A stretch of DNA of 64,000 nt from Phoronis australis (taxonomy: Eukaryota > Phoronida > Phoronidae), in NCBI GenBank assembly GCA_002633005.1, contig NMRA01000476.1, forward strand, positions 7,340 through 71,339. The letters run 5' to 3'. The notes under the pieces are model-generated. The model saw only the letters and a list, made by a program, of their open reading frames with translations, was not told the DNA's origin and searched no databases. Positions 61,561 to 64,000 of the stretch are shown piece after piece (positions within the stretch are counted from its first letter, which is position 1; each line of letters begins with the position of its first letter). Position numbers and translations under genes: made by a program.

Positions 61561-63820
61561 GCCTCCTTGTGAAGGGGTATACAACTAGATAATATGAACA
61601 CAATTGGACTGACCCTGCTAGCAAAATTCTCTTCACAATCTGGGATGTCAAATGCTCATCAATGGAGACATTTGAATTTAGGCATCCCACAATTCCAACA
61701 ACTCAGCTGAGAGCAACATTGATGCCCCCCCAACGATCAACACAACTGAACTAAAAGACTAAACATTGTTATTCTAGTCATGACATGAATTTTTCTAGAT
61801 GGACAAAGGTCAACACTTTAACATTTTATGTGAAATATTCACTCTCTCAGAAAATTTCCCTAACAATCCAAATGGCCTTCAATGAATTTTGTAATGACTA
61901 AGAGATTCAAATAAAAATTGTGCATTCCCTTCTAATGTCAGTTGTACAAGGCAAGTCCAAGATTAGCATGGTCAGTTCTTGTTACCTAAGTCCTCGCTTA
62001 ACTTTTTCAATTCTCTTTCTTTCATTTTCCGTCGATCACAAAATCCCAATCCTCCCTTGCCAAATGAGTTAGGGCCAGCTGCAGTTGGGGTGTACCTAGA
62101 ACCACAAGCAGACAGCGGATTTATAATTTGTTTCACACACAGTTTTAGTCTCAAACCAACATTCAGAGGTTACTCAAGTGAGTTACAACCTGGAATAAAA
62201 TTGATTCAAAGAACTACGTTATCCCAGTGTTTTGGTGTAGTCTCCCCCATGTTTACAACATAAATGACAAAAACAAGTCTAGCAGGCAGCAAACAGCATG
62301 CAGAAGACCACAGAGCATGGGACATACCTTTGTTCTGATCAGTAGCATTTACATCGCTTTTGAATTAAAGTCAAATGGAAGCTTATGGTTTTTTTCACAA
62401 GGAATTTTGAGTAAAATGTATGACTAAGACCTGTTTTAAAATGCACTTCAAACAAATCATGTAGTAGAGAAACTCAGTGAACTTGCACGCTATCCTGTAG
62501 GTAACACGTATCCCATCGCATGACTGGTTAGGGGCTACAACACTTCCCATCGCTTTCTGTACACATTTCGTCCTGTGTATTTTAAACTGGAAGGTAGGTG
62601 TACAGGAGGGGGACGGCAGTTCAAATAAAAATTTATGGGAGGTGTTTTTCAGAAGAAAATTTAAATTATGGGTGGTCCAACTTGAAAGAAGTTAATCATT
62701 AAAACTAGGTGGTGTTTTCTGCCCTGTAAATGTTAAAGGAGCATGCCACCCAAAAACAACCTAATTTGTATCAATTTAGATCGAGTAGTTCTACTCCATA
62801 ACGGCATGTACGGTTGCGTTACCTGACACCTGACGGCAGAGGAGGTGTTGAAATTATCCAATGACATAATTGGTTTCAAACGCAGTCTGTTCAGCAGTTC
62901 ACAACACGGGTTACTGGTGTCAGCTTATCGCTTGAATTCATTGTTTAACACCAATAAATCATCAAACTTTGATGAAAACCCTTAAAAATACACCAAGTTT
63001 TTATAAAAACGTTTTATTTCGCTGTTACGGATTTATTGGTATTTGGACACACCGTAGCCAACAAAGTTCGGCAGGCCAATAAGGTCCGTAGCAGGAGTTT
63101 GGGGTCTGTTCGGAGACAAATTCGAAGTATTTTCCGTGAGATACAGACAGGAGAACCCAGATCTGCATTGTTTAGACTTGTGATTTTTTGAGTTCTAAAC
63201 ACACAAAACGCTTGTTAGCCTGGCCAGTGGCTCGGAGCCCGATCAGGCCCATCGTGGCCGCCGGCCAGTGGCTCAGAAACTGATCAGACATCACAAACAT
63301 AAACCAGCCAAAGTTGGAAACTAAACTTCCAGTCAAGAAAATACTATACTAGTGAGCCAAATTAATGCGCACGTGATTATGATGGTGAATTACCCACGAA
63401 ACTGCAAATCTACTTACTCATCGGGAGCCGCGAATTTAGGTTCCACTTTGGCCACAGCACCGTCAGGGCAGAAGTTGTACATTGACAATCATTATTGTAA
63501 TAATGTAAATGTAAATAAACACTCCCCTAACACCAAGATGTGGGATGGAAATCGACTGAGTTGTTTCACAAAAGTTTCTGCCAGCAAACACTAAATTAGC
63601 ATGAGCTCACACGGCCTTGGTGCCCGTCAATTAGTTTTATTGCACCTAAAGCCGGTAATGCAGTGATTGCTGGCTTCTCAAATCATTTGCACTCACGAAC
63701 ACTCCGAAGGCATTACAAATTGCATCTAATGAAGCAGACTTTGTTTCAGTTTTATGTAAGTATTGGTTAGGGTGAGAATAATTCATTTTGAAACAGAATG
63801 CTCAGCAATCATAACATCAA
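61561..63820. other. Right flank, no supported gene
   Basis: Contains short unsupported frames and a 25-bp duplicated motif (GGCCAGTGGCTC, GATCAG) at 63222-63246 and 63263-63287. From about 63600 the base composition is less AT-rich, as might precede a gene start. Confidence 0.35.
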
Positions 63821-63821
63821 C

Positions 63822-63974
63822 ATGGCAACTCGCAATCCCGACTTAAACAAGAGCTCATCAGTCGATCCCTGCGAAGACTTCGCAGGTGGATCGTTAAGTT
63901 TCACAGGCTATCAATTCGAACAGAAGAAATACCAGAGAGGCGCCGTGAACAAGCTCAGACAACGGAACGCATGA
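63822..63974 (+). CDS. Short open frame near the right edge, possible first exon
   Basis: ATG at 63822 opens a 50-codon frame, MATRNPDLNKSSSVDPCEDF and onward, ending in TGA at 63972-63974, just before a strong donor TTTG/GTAAGT (63991). VDPCEDF resembles the N-terminal motif of M13 (neprilysin-type) metallopeptidases, but the expected YxxACGGW does not follow. It could be a first exon with an earlier donor (CAG/GTGGAT, near 63885), a 5' UTR upstream frame, or chance. A perfect 19-bp palindrome (63868-63886) lies within it. Confidence 0.2.
   Translation: MATRNPDLNKSSSVDPCEDFAGGSLSFTGYQFEQKKYQRGAVNKLRQRNA
63868..63886. repeat. Perfect 19-bp palindrome
   Basis: CCTGCGAAG-A-CTTCGCAGG, with GATCC/GGATC extending the stem imperfectly on either side. 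Confidence 0.85.
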
Positions 63975-64000
63975 ATTGGATAGTTATTTGGTAAGTCAGC

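Overview
This is animal nuclear DNA, AT-rich. Coding exons are short, bounded by GT..AG sites (often GTAAGT donors), and lie among long introns, microsatellites and small DNA transposons. Nothing here looks bacterial, viral or organellar. The two recognisable genes are conserved in bilaterians. Their divergence from the human proteins as I remember them, and the repeat style, suggest a marine invertebrate (mollusc, annelid, hemichordate, cephalochordate or similar). I cannot place it more precisely. A 63-base N run (20305-20367) and a single N (11033) show that it is a draft assembly.

Layout. 1-180: probable 5' end of a minus-strand gene leaving the window, apparently encoding a signal peptide, with a frame break. 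845-4620: a nested repeat island. It is a diverged inverted duplication of about 3.4 kb; one arm carries a 653-bp element with 8-bp target duplications and the other a 900-bp long-TIR element with 9-bp target duplications, and each opposite arm preserves the empty site. Both arms carry a degraded coding fragment that resembles a CIDE-N domain. 5090-15326: a complete plus-strand gene for the TFIIE alpha subunit (GTF2E1 orthologue), 4 coding exons, 418 aa. 15392-23100: intergenic, with a MITE-like element, two long CA-type microsatellites and two hAT-like elements. 23187-23324: probable promoter. 23325-57132: a complete plus-strand gene of 18 coding exons whose phases all match, 1359 aa. It reads as SASH1 with an N-terminal SAMD5-like SAM exon. 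57133-64000: 3' flank with a 986-bp element carrying six CTCF-like motifs at about 145-bp spacing, an inverted pair of tRNA-derived repeats, and a possible first exon at the right edge.

The two genes have no functional link that I can see: one is a general RNA polymerase II initiation factor, the other a cytoplasmic signalling scaffold. The most interesting points are the in-frame SAMD5-SASH1 architecture, the inverted duplication with reciprocal empty sites, the captured CIDE-N-like fragment, the CTCF-like motif array, and a 27-bp minisatellite open on both strands. I found no evidence of a wholly new biological system.
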